Shown: positions 12,374 to 23,527 of the stretch, piece by piece
How the letters are laid out: every line of letters starts with the position of its first letter
How positions within the stretch are numbered: position 1 is the stretch's first letter
Source of the DNA: Chondrosia reniformis
Taxonomy: Eukaryota > Porifera > Demospongiae > Chondrillida > Chondrillidae
DNA: 64,000 nt
NCBI GenBank assembly: GCA_947172415.1
Contig: OX359191.1
Span: forward strand, 3,968,001-4,032,000
Reading direction: 5' to 3'
Program-made: the position numbers and the translations under genes
The notes under the pieces: model-generated
What the model saw: the letters and a program-made list of their open reading frames with translations, nothing else
What the model was told of the DNA's origin: nothing
Databases searched by the model: none

Positions 12374-13907
12374 CAAGGTAGAACATGTATAAAGTGCAGT
12401 AGTGGTCAAAAAATGGAGCAAGTCATGTGAGACTCTAATGGCTTCATCAAACGTGTGGATGGTGTAATTGTTCACTTCTGAACTTGGGGTATCATTTTCA
12501 CTACCTACATCATCATCATCATCATCATCGTCACTGTTGTCCTCGAGTTCGATTTGGCTATTGGATGGCAGTTCTCCACTGATGGCTTTTTCACGCAACT
12601 GTGTACGTAGATCTTCCAATGTTGTTCCTTCTGGCACAGTGGCATAAGCTGGCATGTCTTCCTCAGCCTGAATGCATTCCTGGGCAGAAATCGTTGGGTT
12701 AATGTGGTGGACAAGCTCCTCCAATTCGTCAACTTCAGCGAAGGGATCTGAAAGGTGGTCTATTTTGCCCACAACCACGCCACAGTTCTTGAAGCACTTA
12801 ATGATTGTGTCTTCTTAGACTTGGTGCCATGCAAGTTTAATCATTCGAATGGCAGTCAGGATATCCACTGATTTGGCTATGTCAAATGCGGACAAGCTGG
12901 CTGACGAATCAATTGCTGCTAATGTATGTTTGATCAAAAGTGCCCTGTACTGGCACTTGAAGCTTTGAATTACTCCCGCATCGAGTGGTTACAGACGAGA
13001 TGTGGTATTCAATGGAAAGAATACCACTTTGATGTTGGAAAATGTGGAGCTGTCTTGATAATCCCGAGGATGGCAAGGAGCATTATCAAGCAGAAGAAGA
13101 ATGTGGCGGTCCTCCCTTTTCAGTCTTTGGTTAAGTGATGCTAGGATATCATCCATAATCTCTGAAGTCATCCATGCTTTCTTATTTGCATAGTATGGCA
13201 CTCCATGTGGTTTTTGCTTATCTTTGAGGCCGCCAAAGCAATGAGGAGATTTTGACTTGCCTTTTACAATTGGTGGTTCTTTCTCACCAGCCGCATTGAT
13301 GAAAAAGACAACAGTCACCCTGTCTTTTGATTTTTTGCCACCCTTACACTGTGAAGCAGATTGAGCAAGGGTTCTATCAGGTAGGGCTCGGAAAAAGCAG
13401 CCGGTCTCATCAGTGTTCCAAATGTTCTTTGGTACATACCCTATCACCAAATCCTTCACTCTGCTATGCCATGCCTCCACCGTTCCTTGGGGAACACTAG
13501 CTTACTCTACACAAACTGTGAGCATTTTTAAATTGTGGCGAGCTTTGAATGACTGGAGCCAACCATTGGATGGCTTGAACCGGGAATTCTCAAGTCGTTC
13601 AGCAATCAAACGGGCCTCCTCCTGGAGCATTGGTCCTGATATGGGAATGTTCCTTTCCCGACCAGTACCATTTGTAAAGAGCATCATCAATGTCCGGAAA
13701 TTCAGCTCTTCTGTTCCTCTTCTTGTCTTCACTTCCATTCTTTTCAAAATCTTAAAGAATCTCCTCCTTGGCTTTCAAAATTGACTGAATCTGTGTTCTG
13801 CCACAGCCAAAACGTTCGGCCAAAATTTGAGTTCCTTCTTTTGGGTGGCTCTTTTGGTACCTAATCACCTCCACACGTTGTTTCAATGTCAATTCTTTTC
13901 GAGGCAT
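12359..13907 (-). pseudogene. Pogo/Tigger-like DDD transposase, near full length, broken
   Basis: Read on the minus strand from ATG at 13907. It has N-terminal psq and CENPB-like DNA-binding regions, then the catalytic core: IWNTDETGCFF (first D), LLLLDNAPCH (second D) and FFPLNTTSRL followed by PLDAG (third D, 34 residues after the second). An acidic tail follows, with a run of eight Asp near 12530. Lesions are a stop after EEIL (codon 52), a 4-bp deletion near 13667 shifting frame at NGTGRERN, CAA to TAA just before PLDAG (12989), and a stop after LAWHQV (near 12816). The first and last stops are shared with C', so the element was dead before duplication. The C-terminal end runs into the breakpoint. 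Confidence 0.85.
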
Positions 13908-13987
13908 GTTAGAGGCACGAGCATAGCTATAACGAAACGTGTTAGCGTGGGTGTAAGGCAGCTGCTACCTAATCAAGCTTCAGTCGT
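13908..13987. promoter_or_regulatory. 80-bp divergent intergenic region (C right arm)
   Basis: It separates the minus-strand transposase start (13907) from the plus-strand HIRAN start (13988). It carries the GTGTAAGGCAGC variant shared with the left arm of C but not with C'. Confidence 0.45.
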
Positions 13988-14332
13988 ATGGCTGCGAACG
14001 CCACTTCTGTATCTGTTTCTCACTTTAGCTACGCATCGTTTATTCGTGGGTTCCATGATTATAAAGACTTGTGGACACCAGAGCCAGGAGAAGTTTTAGA
14101 GGTGGAAGCAGAGCCGTCCAACCCATATGACCCAATGGCAACGGCGGTAAAGAAGAACGGACAGGTTGTAGGTCACGTTCCAAGGTCATTCGCTCGATAT
14201 ACTCACTTTTTCCTCCTCAGACAAGGGAACCAGATTGTGTGTGAGGTCACTGGCAGCCCTGTGAATCGTGGTGTTGGTCTCGGGCTGGAAGTTCCATGTT
14301 TTATCATTTCGATGGACACAAGAACTTTATAA
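13988..14332 (+). CDS. HIRAN-domain protein, copy 2 (C right arm)
   Basis: The predicted product is identical to copy 1 over all 114 codons, including NPYD at 45-48, VGH at 61-63 and GLEVPC at 99-104, and it has the same early end after MDTRTL. This copy is the proper divergent partner of the near-full-length minus-strand transposase, 80 bp away. Beyond the stop, another frame reads on as LYKKAARV and then GVKETL before a TAG at about 14373, so the ancestral protein was probably about 130-140 residues. The role is unproven. Confidence 0.75.
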   Translation: MAANATSVSVSHFSYASFIRGFHDYKDLWTPEPGEVLEVEAEPSNPYDPMATAVKKNGQVVGHVPRSFARYTHFFLLRQGNQIVCEVTGSPVNRGVGLGLEVPCFIISMDTRTL

Positions 14333-14618
14333 GAAAGCTGCAAGAGTCACTGCAGGAGTAAAGGAGACTCTTTAGAACATTTTATTGATAAATTGTTGTC
14401 ATTTACGTACTTTCAAATCTGTATGGCCGCATTACAGAGTAGAGAAATCCCTTCGGGGCCACGGAAGGGCGACCGCTAAACGCATTACGCAGGTGACTAC
14501 ATTAACAAGGTCTCGATGTATACTTCAATATAGCAGATTGTTCGGGAGTATACGTTGGCGACCGGAAAAGGGAGGTGACCGCTTTAATAAGGTGACCGCT
14601 TACTCAGCTTCCACTGTA

Positions 14619-17600
14619 TGTACTAGTTATATGAACTAGTTCTAAGTACTAGTTGTATGTACTAGGTGTATGTAGTAGTTGTATGTTCTATTTGTTTCAA
14701 CTAGTTCTATGTTCTAATTGTTTGTACTAGGTATGTACTAGTTACTAGTTTCTAGTTGTATGTACTAGTTGTAAGTACTAGTTGTATGTACTATGTGTAT
14801 GTACCAGTTGTTGATTCTTGTACTATTTATACAATGTACTAGGTAGATTCTAGTTGTATATACTAGATACTTGTTACATGTACTAGTTGTATGAACTAGT
14901 TTTATGAACTAGTTGTGTGTACTGTTTATTTCTACTAGTTATATGTACCAGTTAAATGTCCTCTATAGTTTTATGTACTAGTAGTATGTACTAGTTATAT
15001 TTACTAGCTGTATGTACTATCCGTGTGTACTAATTGTATGCACTAGTTGTATGAACTAGTTGTATGTACTCAATACTATTTGTATGTAATTGTCGAATGT
15101 AGTAGTTATTTGTACTAGTTGAATGTATAAGGAGTGTGTAATTGTTGTATGTACTAGTTACATGTACTTGTTGTATGTACTATTTGTATGTACTAGTTGT
15201 TTGTAGTAGTTGTATATTCTATTGCCTAAATGTATGTACTAGTTGTATATACGTTTTGTATGTACTTGTTGTATATACAAGTTGTATGTTCTAGTATTAT
15301 GCACTCGTTCTTTGAACTAGGTGTATGTACTAGTTTCTAGTTGTGTGTACTAGTTGTATGTACTAGTTGTATGTACTAGTTGTATGTACGTTTTGTATGT
15401 ACTTGTTGCATGTACTAAGTGTATGTACTATTTTTATATACTAGTTTTATGTGTATGTACGGGTTATATGTAGTAGTTGTATGTAACAGTTGTATGTACA
15501 AGTTGCCTATACTACGTGTATGCGCCAGCTGTATGTACTAGTTGTAGGTTCTAGTACTAGTTATAGTAGGTACTAAGTAGGCATTAGTTGTACGCACTAG
15601 TTGTAAGTACTACTATATCGAATTAGTTGTATGTACTAGTTCTATGTACTAGTACTAGTTATATTTACTATTTGTAGGTTCTGGTTGTATGTAGTAGTTG
15701 AATGTAGTAGTTGTATGTACTAATTGTCTGTATTAGTTGTATGCACTAGTTGTATGTATATACTAGTTGTAAGTAGTAGCTATGCACTAGTTACATGTAC
15801 TAGTTATTAGTTGTATAGTCTAGCTTTATGTACTAGTTGCACGTACTATTTGTATGTACTAATTGTATGTACAAATAGTATATACTAGGTGAATGTAGTA
15901 GTTGTATGTTCTAATTGTTTGAACTAGTTCTATGTACTAATTGTATATACTAAAAATGTACTAGTTGAATGTACTGTTTGAACGTACTCAAAACTATTTG
16001 TATGTACTAGCGAATGTTGGAGTTATTTGTACTAGTTGAATGTATAAGTAGTGGGTAATTGTTGTATGTACTACTTATATGTACTAGTTGTATGTACTCT
16101 TTGTATGTACTATTTGTATGTACTAGTTGAATGTACTAGTTGTATGTACTATTGCCTAATTGTATTTACTAGTTGTATGTACGAGATGTTTGAACTAGTT
16201 TTAGGTTCTAGTACAAGTTATACTAGGTACTAGGAATGAACTAGTTCTAAGAACTACTTGTTTGTTTGTGTGAACTATTTTTTTGTACTAGTTGTATGTA
16301 TAATATTTATGCACTAGTTATATGTGTATGTACTAGTCATATGTACTAGTTATATGTACTAGTTATATGTACTAGTTGCATGTACTAGTTGTATGTACTA
16401 GTAGTATATACTAGTTGTAGGTTCTAGTCCTAATTGTACTACGTACTAGGGAGGTACCAGTTGTATATACTAGACTAGATGTATGTATTAGTTATATGTA
16501 CTAGTTATGTGTATTAGTTATATGTACTATTTATAAGTACTAGTTGTATGTACTAGTTGTATGTACTACTTATATGTACTTGTTACATTTGTATGTACTG
16601 GGTGTATGTACCAGTTGTTTGTACTAGTTATATATACTAGTTGTACGTACTATTTATATGTACTATATACTAGAGAAAAATAAAAATTTTCTACAAAAAT
16701 AGTTAAGATGTAGGGATGGCACAAAAAGCACATAAACAAGAAAGGGATGTTACACAGTGAAGCATTAGCTATATATGCATGAATCATACAACACCCTTGC
16801 TTGTAGGATTCATGCATAGCTAATACTTGACGGTGTAACATCCCTTTCTTGTTTAAGTGCTTTTTGTGCCATCCCTGCATCTTCACTATTTTTGTAGAAA
16901 ATTTTTATTTTTCTCTAGTTTCTGTACTTTTTATGGAGCCTAAGCTAGGAATTCGATTGTATTAAAACCCATTTTGGTTTTGCAATCTTCGACTGATTAT
17001 GACGTCATTAAAATGGCGAATTTATTGAGGCCTTGCCTCTGGGGCCATGAAAACCGTCATACTCAATAATAGCGTTATCGCTCTCGCTTCTACAAAAGAA
17101 TACAGTTCGGAAAATTTGCAATAGTTTCATTTAACAATTAGTCCAAAAGCTTATTTAGTTTTTTAGTTATGGCTGACGAAGAAGAAGAAGAATAATAAGA
17201 AGAATATGAAGAAGACGAAAATGGGACTTTTTAAAGTTTGTTATTTTGCCAGCGGGACATATTCGCTTGCCTTTAAGGTCTATTTAGAGTGTGTATATTG
17301 TATATTTAGCTATACATAGCCTTATTTTATCGATTTTCGGCTTATTTCGGGATTTTGCTCCTATACCGATGTATGGGGAATGCAAAAAAACGTGTCATCC
17401 CTACATAGGGAGTACTACCGTACTCCCTGATATGTTTATGTACTAGGTATATGTACTACTTGTGGGTACTAGCTGTATTAGCTGGTTGTATGTACTAAGT
17501 CTATGTACTAGTTGTATGTACTATTTATATGTGTGGGTACTAGTTATATGTACTAGTTGTATGCGCTAGCTGTATGTACCAGTTGTAGATACTATTTACA

Positions 17601-20600
17601 TTTACTAGGTATACGTGTATTGTACTAGTTATATGTAGTAGTTGTATGTACTTGTTATATGGCCTAATTGTATGTACTAGTTGCATGTACTAGTTGTATG
17701 GACTAGTTGTATATACTAGTCGCATGTACTAATTATATTTACTAGTTACTTTTATGAACTAGTTGAACCTACGAAATTTATGTAATACTTGTATGTACTA
17801 GCTAAAGGTACTAGTTTTATATATATACTAGTTGTATGTACTAGTTTTAGTTGTAGGTACTATGTGTTTGTACTATTCATATATACTAGTTATATGTTTA
17901 TGTAATAGGTATATGTAGTAGGTGTGTGAACTTGGTATAAGTACTAGTTAAAAGTACTAGTTGTATGTGCTAATTGTTTGTATATGTTCGGTGTACTAGT
18001 TGTATGTTTATACTAGTTGTATGTACTAGCTTTGTACTAGTTGTATGTTCTAATTGTTTGAACTAGTTCTATGTACTAATTGTATGTACTAGGTATGTAC
18101 TAGTTACTAGTTTCTAGTTGTATGTAATAGTTGTAAGTACTAGTTGTTTGTACTATGTGTATGTAGCAGTTGTTGATTCTTGTACTACTTATACTATGTA
18201 CTAGGGAGGTTCTAGTTGTATATGTACTAGTTGTATGTACTAGTTATATGTATTAGTTATCATGTACTCGTTCTATATAGTATATACTAGTTCTACTTAA
18301 TAGTTTTAGAACTAGGTGTATGTACTAATTTAATATGTATGTACAAGTTGTATATACTAGTAGGAGGTCCTAGTACTAGTTAAACTAGATACTGATTAGG
18401 TTGTGTATGTTATATTCATAGGTACCAGTTGTATGTGCTAGTTGTATGAACTAGTGGTATGTACTTTGCTATGTACTATTTATATGTACTAGCTACATGT
18501 GTATGTACTAGTTATACGCAGTGGTTGTTTGTACTAGTTGTATGTACTATGCTATGTAATATTTATATGTACTAGCTATATGTGTATGTACTAGTTATAT
18601 GTTCTAGTTGTAAGTACTAGTTGTATATACTAGTATATGTACTACTTGTAGGTTCTAGTACTAGTTATACTAGGTACTAGGGAGGTACTAGTTGTATTTA
18701 GTAGCACTAGTTATATTTACTAGTTGTAGGTTCTAGTTGCAAGTACTTGTTGAATGTTATAGTTGTATTTATTAATTGAATGTAGTAGTTGTATGTCCTA
18801 GTTTTATGTACTACCAATATGTACTAGTTATCTACTAGTTTTACATAGTAGTTGTATTAACTACTTGTATGTACTATTACTGGTAATATTTAGTAGTTGT
18901 AAATACTAATTGTTTGTACTAGTTGAATGTACTAGTACAAGTTATATATACTAATTATAGGTATTATTGTATGTAGTTTTTTGTTCTAATTCTTTGAACT
19001 AGCTGTATGTACTAATTGTATACTACTTGTATGTACTAGTTGTATGTACTGTTTGCAGGTACTTATTGTATGTACTAGGTGTATAGGTACCAGGTTTATG
19101 CATATTTACTAGTTATATGTTGTAGTTGGGTACTAGTTATAGGTACTTGTTTGATGTACTAGTTGTATATACTAGTTTTATGTACTAGTTGTAGGTTCTG
19201 GTATTAGTAAAACTACGTTCTAAGTAGGTACTCGTATGTACTAGTACTAATTAAATTAACTAGTTTTAAGTACTAGTTATATATACTAGTTGAATGTAAT
19301 AGTTGTATGTACTAATTGCATATACTAGTTGTGTGTACTAGTTGTGTGTACTATTTGTATGTACTAGTTTTATGTACTAGTTTAATGTACTAATTATGTA
19401 CCAGTTTTATGTACTATTAGTGTGTTCTAGTTGTATGAACTATTTGTATGTACTAGTTTTATGTACTAGATGTATGTACTAATAGTATGTAATAATTCTA
19501 CGTACTAGTTGGAGTTCCGGTTTAATGTACTAGTTGTATGTACTATATTTATGTACTAGTTATATGTGTATGTTCTAGTCATAGGCACTAGTTGTAAGTA
19601 CAAGTTGCATGAACTAGTGGTATGTACCAGTACTGATAATATTTACTAACTGTAGGCACTAATTATATTTACTAGTTGTATGTCCCAGTTGTTTGTACTG
19701 GTTGTATGTACTAGATGTGTGTACTAATTGTATGTAATAATTCTATATAGTAGTTGGAGTTCTAGTTTAATGTACGTACTATTTATATGTACTAGTTATA
19801 TGTGTATATTCTAATCATAGGTTCTACTTGTAAGTACAAGTTGTGGGAACTAGTTGTTAGTACTAGTTGTATGTGCCAGTTATATGTACTAGTTGTATGT
19901 ACTAGATGTATGTACTAATTCTATGTAATACTTCTATGTACTAGTTGGAGTTTTAGTTTAATGTACGTACTATATATATATACTAGTTATATGTGTATGT
20001 ACTAGGTATGTGTACTTGTTGTATGTACTAGTTGTAGGTACTAGTTGTATGTACTAGTTGTATGTACTAGTTGTGTGTACTAGTTGTGTCTACTACTTGT
20101 ATGTATTAGTTGTATGTACTAGTTGTAAGTGCTACATACTAGGTGTATGTAGTAGTTGTATGGACTAGTTCTATGTACTAGTTGTATGTGCTAGATACTA
20201 GTTGTATTTAGTAGGTGTATGGACAATATAGTTCTATGTACTAGTTTCGTGTACCAGTTGAATGAACTAGTTGTTTTTTTTAATAGTTTTATGTACTAGT
20301 TGTATGTACTAATTGCATGTACTAGTTGTATTTAATAGTTGTATTTACTAGTTTTAGGTCCTAGTTGTATGTACTAGTTGTATGTACTAGTTGCATGTAC
20401 TAGTTGTATTTACTAGTTGTATGTACTATTTACATGTAATAGTTATATGTGTATGTACTAGTTATATGCAGTAATTGTTTGTACTATATATTTATATGAA
20501 CTAGCTGTAGGTAATAGTGGATTTTACTAGTTGCATTTTCTAGTTGTATGTACTAGTAACTAGTTTTAAGTAAAAGTTCTATGTACTAGCTGTAGGTATT

Positions 20601-20650
20601 ATTCATATGTACTAGTTAAATGTGTATGTACTAGTTATTTGTAGTAGTTG
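14619..20650 (+). repeat. 13-bp minisatellite array, forward orientation
   Basis: This is the right arm of P1 up to about 18.2 kb, followed by about 2.4 kb of F satellite with no inverted partner in the window. It is interrupted only by family B copy B2 (16669-17430). The recurring phrase CAGTTGTTGATTCTTGTACT lies near 14805 and 18170. No genes are seen. Confidence 0.95.
16669..17430 (+). mobile_element. Family B element, copy B2
   Basis: B2 mirrors B1. The foldback is at 16669-16919. The CRE ATGACGTCAT at 16999-17008 is followed by AAAATGGCGAATTT. A purine tract at about 17169-17220 opens ATG GCT GAC GAA GAA. The end hairpin GGGAGTAC/GTACTCCC lies at 17407-17428. Satellite on both sides matches that of B1, B3 and B4. 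No transposase is present. Confidence 0.75.
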
Positions 20651-20670
20651 TGTGTATATACATACAATTA
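20640..20670. other. Satellite inversion junction J2 (F to R)
   Basis: The unit orientation flips within the self-complementary stretch TTGTGTGTATATACATACAA. No other element is at the switch point. Confidence 0.8.
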
Positions 20671-21675
20671 GTACATACAATTAGTTACTAGTACATACAA
20701 CTAGTTACTAGTATATAAAAGTAGTACATATAACTACATACAACTAGTACATACAACTAGGACATACAGATAGTTACTAGTACACACAACTAGTACATAC
20801 AACTAGTACATACGACTAGTTACTACTACATATACCTTGTCTATACAACTAGTACATACAACTAGTAACTAAAACTAGCACAAATAACTAGTGTATACAA
20901 CAATTGAACACGACTGGTACATACAAGTAAAACATATAATTACATACAACTAGTTCAAACAACTAGTATATACATACAATTAGGACATACAGATAGTTAC
21001 TAGTACATACAACTAGTATATACAACTAATACATACAATTAGTACATATAACTAGTGCATACAACTAGTACATAAACTAGTACATACAACTACTACATAT
21101 AACTAGTACGTACAACTAGTTACTAGTACTTACAACTAGTTACTAGTACATGGAACTAGTAAATACAACTAGTCCATACAGCTTGTACATACAACAAGTA
21201 CATACAAATAGTACTTTAACTAGTACATAGAACTAGTACATATAACCAGTACCTATAACTAATAAACAAAACCAGTACTAGTACATAAAACTAGTACATA
21301 CAACTAGTTACTGGTACATACAACTAGAACATACCACTAGTACATACAATTAGTTACTGGTACAAATATACGACTAGTACACAACTAGTACATACAATTA
21401 GTACATACAAGTAGTTACTAATACATACAACTAGTACATATAACTACATACAACTAGAGCATACAACTTGGACATACAACAAGGACATACAGATAGTTAC
21501 CAGTACTTACAACTAGTACATACAACCTGTACATACAACTAGAACATACAACTAGTACAAATATCTATTACATGTGACTAGTTGCTACTACATACACCTT
21601 GTACATACAACTAGTACATACAACTAGTACTTATATATACTAATAGTTTCTAGTACATACAACTAGAACAAACAA
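20655..21675 (-). repeat. 13-bp minisatellite array, reverse orientation
   Basis: A short R block lies between junction J2 and the non-satellite island. It has many TAGTTACTAGTAC double-core variants. No genes are seen. Confidence 0.95.
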
Positions 21676-22570
21676 CTATAGTGCATTTCACCATAAATGC
21701 AAAAATAGCTGACAAAAACGATTATTTTGAAAAAGTTGACTTATTTCACCATGGCAACCAATTTATGACAGGTGGGTTACGATGGAAACACCTTACAATA
21801 TTGTGACATTGGTTGCTATGGTTTTTAGAGTGTTGTGCAATAGCGTTGAAGAAGAAGAAGAGAATTGAAAGCTTCAGTCTTTGTATCTCACTAACGGTAA
21901 GAGGTAAGCCAATACTTTTCTAGAAATAGTTATAATAATGTATTTCCTAAACTTGGATATTGATTTAAACATCATATGACAAACTTAAGGTATGATTTTT
22001 AGGCAAGTCGGCCAATCGACTTGTTGGGACATTCTGTAATTTCAGCCAGTAACGTCTACCGCACTGGCGCTGACACTTTGGCATATGAAGAAGACATAAG
22101 TGTGCTAGATTGTGACGGATAGTTTTTGCCTAGTTTCCCTTTCAATAAGGAGATAATTGTCTATATTTTGATATTGTGTTTGTTTAGGCTGCTCAAAGTT
22201 ATGCATGCGTATTGGAATTTGGTAGACCTTTAGGCCATTTCAGCATCCCAGGGACTTTGTATCCTTACTTAATCAGGTCTTGTCAAAAACTTATCGGATA
22301 GCTTTTCCAGGATTTCCATTCTCCCTCGTAACTTGGTACCTTTCTTTATGTAACTACGATGATTTGTCACCCTAATGCCTATTAACATAATCTACGCATT
22401 GTATGGTTTACAAATTCAGCATATCCGTTGAACATTTGATTGTAGTTTTCCTTCTTGTTATAGAATGTATCTCAAAGTTTTAGTATTGTTTGTAATTTCA
22501 AAATAATACCTAATTTTAATTACCATGATATTATAGGTGTTATGTAAATAATATATATAAGGATAAAACT
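21676..22570. other. Non-satellite single-copy stretch, no coding content found
   Basis: The DNA is AT-rich and unique in the window. It begins with a small hairpin (GCATTT ... AAATGC near 21690). The first 230 bp look promoter- and first-exon-like on the plus strand: inverted CCAAT/X-box motifs, a GAAGAAGAAGAAGAG tract, then tandem donor-like sites GGTAAGAGGTAAGCC near 21896. No downstream plus-strand exon is recognised. The remainder, up to the minus-strand stop at 22571, is probably 3' sequence of the DDE remnant. Confidence 0.4.
21749..21821 (+). promoter_or_regulatory. Inverted X-box/CCAAT-like pair
   Basis: CCATGGCAACCAAT (21749-21762) and ATTGGTTGCTATGG (21808-21821) form an inverted repeat with one mismatch. 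Each half combines an RFX X-box-like half (CCATGGCAAC) with a CCAAT box. That arrangement is common in animal promoters. Function is inferred from motifs only. Confidence 0.35.
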
Positions 22571-22846
22571 TTATATGGTCTCGGTGGGCACTCTCCTATG
22601 AGATTTGTATTCTTTCACCTTCACGTCTGCAGCTCTCCCAGTGGTGGCATTCCCATCTGGATTAAGATAGGCATGGTTGTAGTCCCGGCATTTTCTGAAA
22701 AATTTACGAATGAGGTCTACATCAGCTGACTCTAATGCAAGTGGAACTGTCCTTCTTAAACCAGCCATAGAGTAGTCACATCTTTCCCTAGTATACTGCT
22801 TAGCCTTGGCCCAGCATCGCTCAATAGGGTTGAGGTCTGGGTGGAA

Positions 22847-23155
22847 CTATTATGTGAGTACATACAAGCACATTCACATTAGCACATTGTGAGGTGATTT
22901 GAGGCATGTACAGTACAAATCAGCAAAATCTGAACACTCAATGAGTGCACGGATTGTAAAGCGGAAGGTTTTTAGAAAGTGTTTGAAAACGGTAAAATAC
23001 CTTTTTTCAGTTCTATAAAATGGATGTCTTTGTGCTTATATTTCAACGTGATAAACTGAAATATTTGACACTTTTTGTTTATTTGATTAACATGGCAAGG
23101 ACTATGTGCACTGGTACACCCATTAAACGTTCAGTTTTTCCTGATTTGTACATAC
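22847..23155 (-). other. Intron 2 of the DDE remnant
   Basis: The donor is AAG|GTATGTAC at 23155 and the acceptor CATAATAG| ends at 22847, giving 309 bp in phase 0. Splicing joins CLFNPK directly to FHPDLNPIE, restoring the expected continuous motif. That is strong support for a real intron. Confidence 0.75.
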
Positions 23156-23469
23156 CTTTGGATTGAATAGACATTCATGGCCCCTTTCTTCTAAAAACGT
23201 TTGCACCATAGGCTTTTCATACTTAAAGTCTGGAAACTCCTCTAATATTTCGCATCGATTAAGGTGTGTAATGTTAACTCCTCGCTCCTGAAGAACAACT
23301 TCAAGGCCTTTTGGTGTTCCATCACAAAAAACCATTAACTGCTCCCTCCCATCTGGTAGTCTTCCTGGTCTCATACGAGGCTCTCCCCCTCCAGGTTTGG
23401 CATCATTTGCATTAAAGAGAGTTTCATGATGGTAAATTAGGACAAGATGCTTTGATTGTGAAGGATCGC

Positions 23470-23527
23470 CTAGACATGTTTTTTATAATTAAATTTACTT
23501 GTTGATTTACTCTTATTGTGGACATAC
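23470..23527 (-). other. Intron 1 of the DDE remnant
   Basis: The donor is CTG|GTATGTCC at 23527 and the acceptor CATGTCTAG| ends at 23470. The length is only 58 bp, phase 1. It joins SWNS-G to DPSQSKHLVL in frame. Confidence 0.65.

Larger units (their letters stand above)
11229..14616. mobile_element. Composite C: palindromic pogo/Tigger-like element with HIRAN ORFs
   Basis: The element has Tigger-like ends: CAATGGAACCTG on the left (a mutated CAGTGGAAGC) and GCTTCCACTG on the right, each next to TA. The left arm (11229-12373) and right arm (13476-14616) are inverted repeats. Each carries the end, a HIRAN ORF and the transposase N-terminus. The unique spacer (12374-13475) holds the rest of the transposase on the minus strand. 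The flanking satellite and family B copies are mirrored too. The right end and its TA are therefore most simply read as copies of the left end, and the element's true second end appears lost. Confidence 0.85.
1..18230 (+). repeat. Left copy of an about 18-kb inverted duplication
   Basis: Landmarks pair with the right copy (about 28320-46115) at a nearly constant coordinate sum: A1 with A5, A2 with A4, B1 with B4, C with C', B2 with B3, all near 46.2-46.8 kb. The phrase containing TTAGCACCCAATACTATT near 152 reappears reverse-complemented near 45970. Confidence 0.85.
5920..18230. repeat. Palindrome P1 centred on composite C
   Basis: The arms run outward from the C spacer (12374-13475). Left arm: C terminal region, R satellite, B1 (R). 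Right arm: mirrored C terminal region, F satellite, B2 (F). The satellite between C and B differs in length between arms (about 3.7 against 2.05 kb), so the arms are diverged and not a trivial foldback read. Confidence 0.85.

Noticed and set aside
12374..13475. Flip of the palindrome spacer between C and C' by arm recombination
   Set aside because: C' has the opposite spacer orientation, but B-to-C distances and end-proximal markers show that the whole 18 kb is inverted. No separate spacer flip is needed.
13413..13784. Frames opposite to the transposase (for example 13413-13784 plus, 26770-27183 plus)
   Set aside because: They are antisense shadows of clear transposase coding sequence.
11229..14616. 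Composite C as a two-ended element with a genuine TA duplication
   Set aside because: Flanking satellite and B copies are mirrored beyond the TA, so the right end is best read as a palindromic copy of the left one.
16051..16233. Open frames rich in Tyr, Val, Cys and Leu inside satellite
   Set aside because: They are translations of the 13-bp unit (YVLVVCTSCM-like strings) with no domain. The same applies to the frames over G1 and G2.
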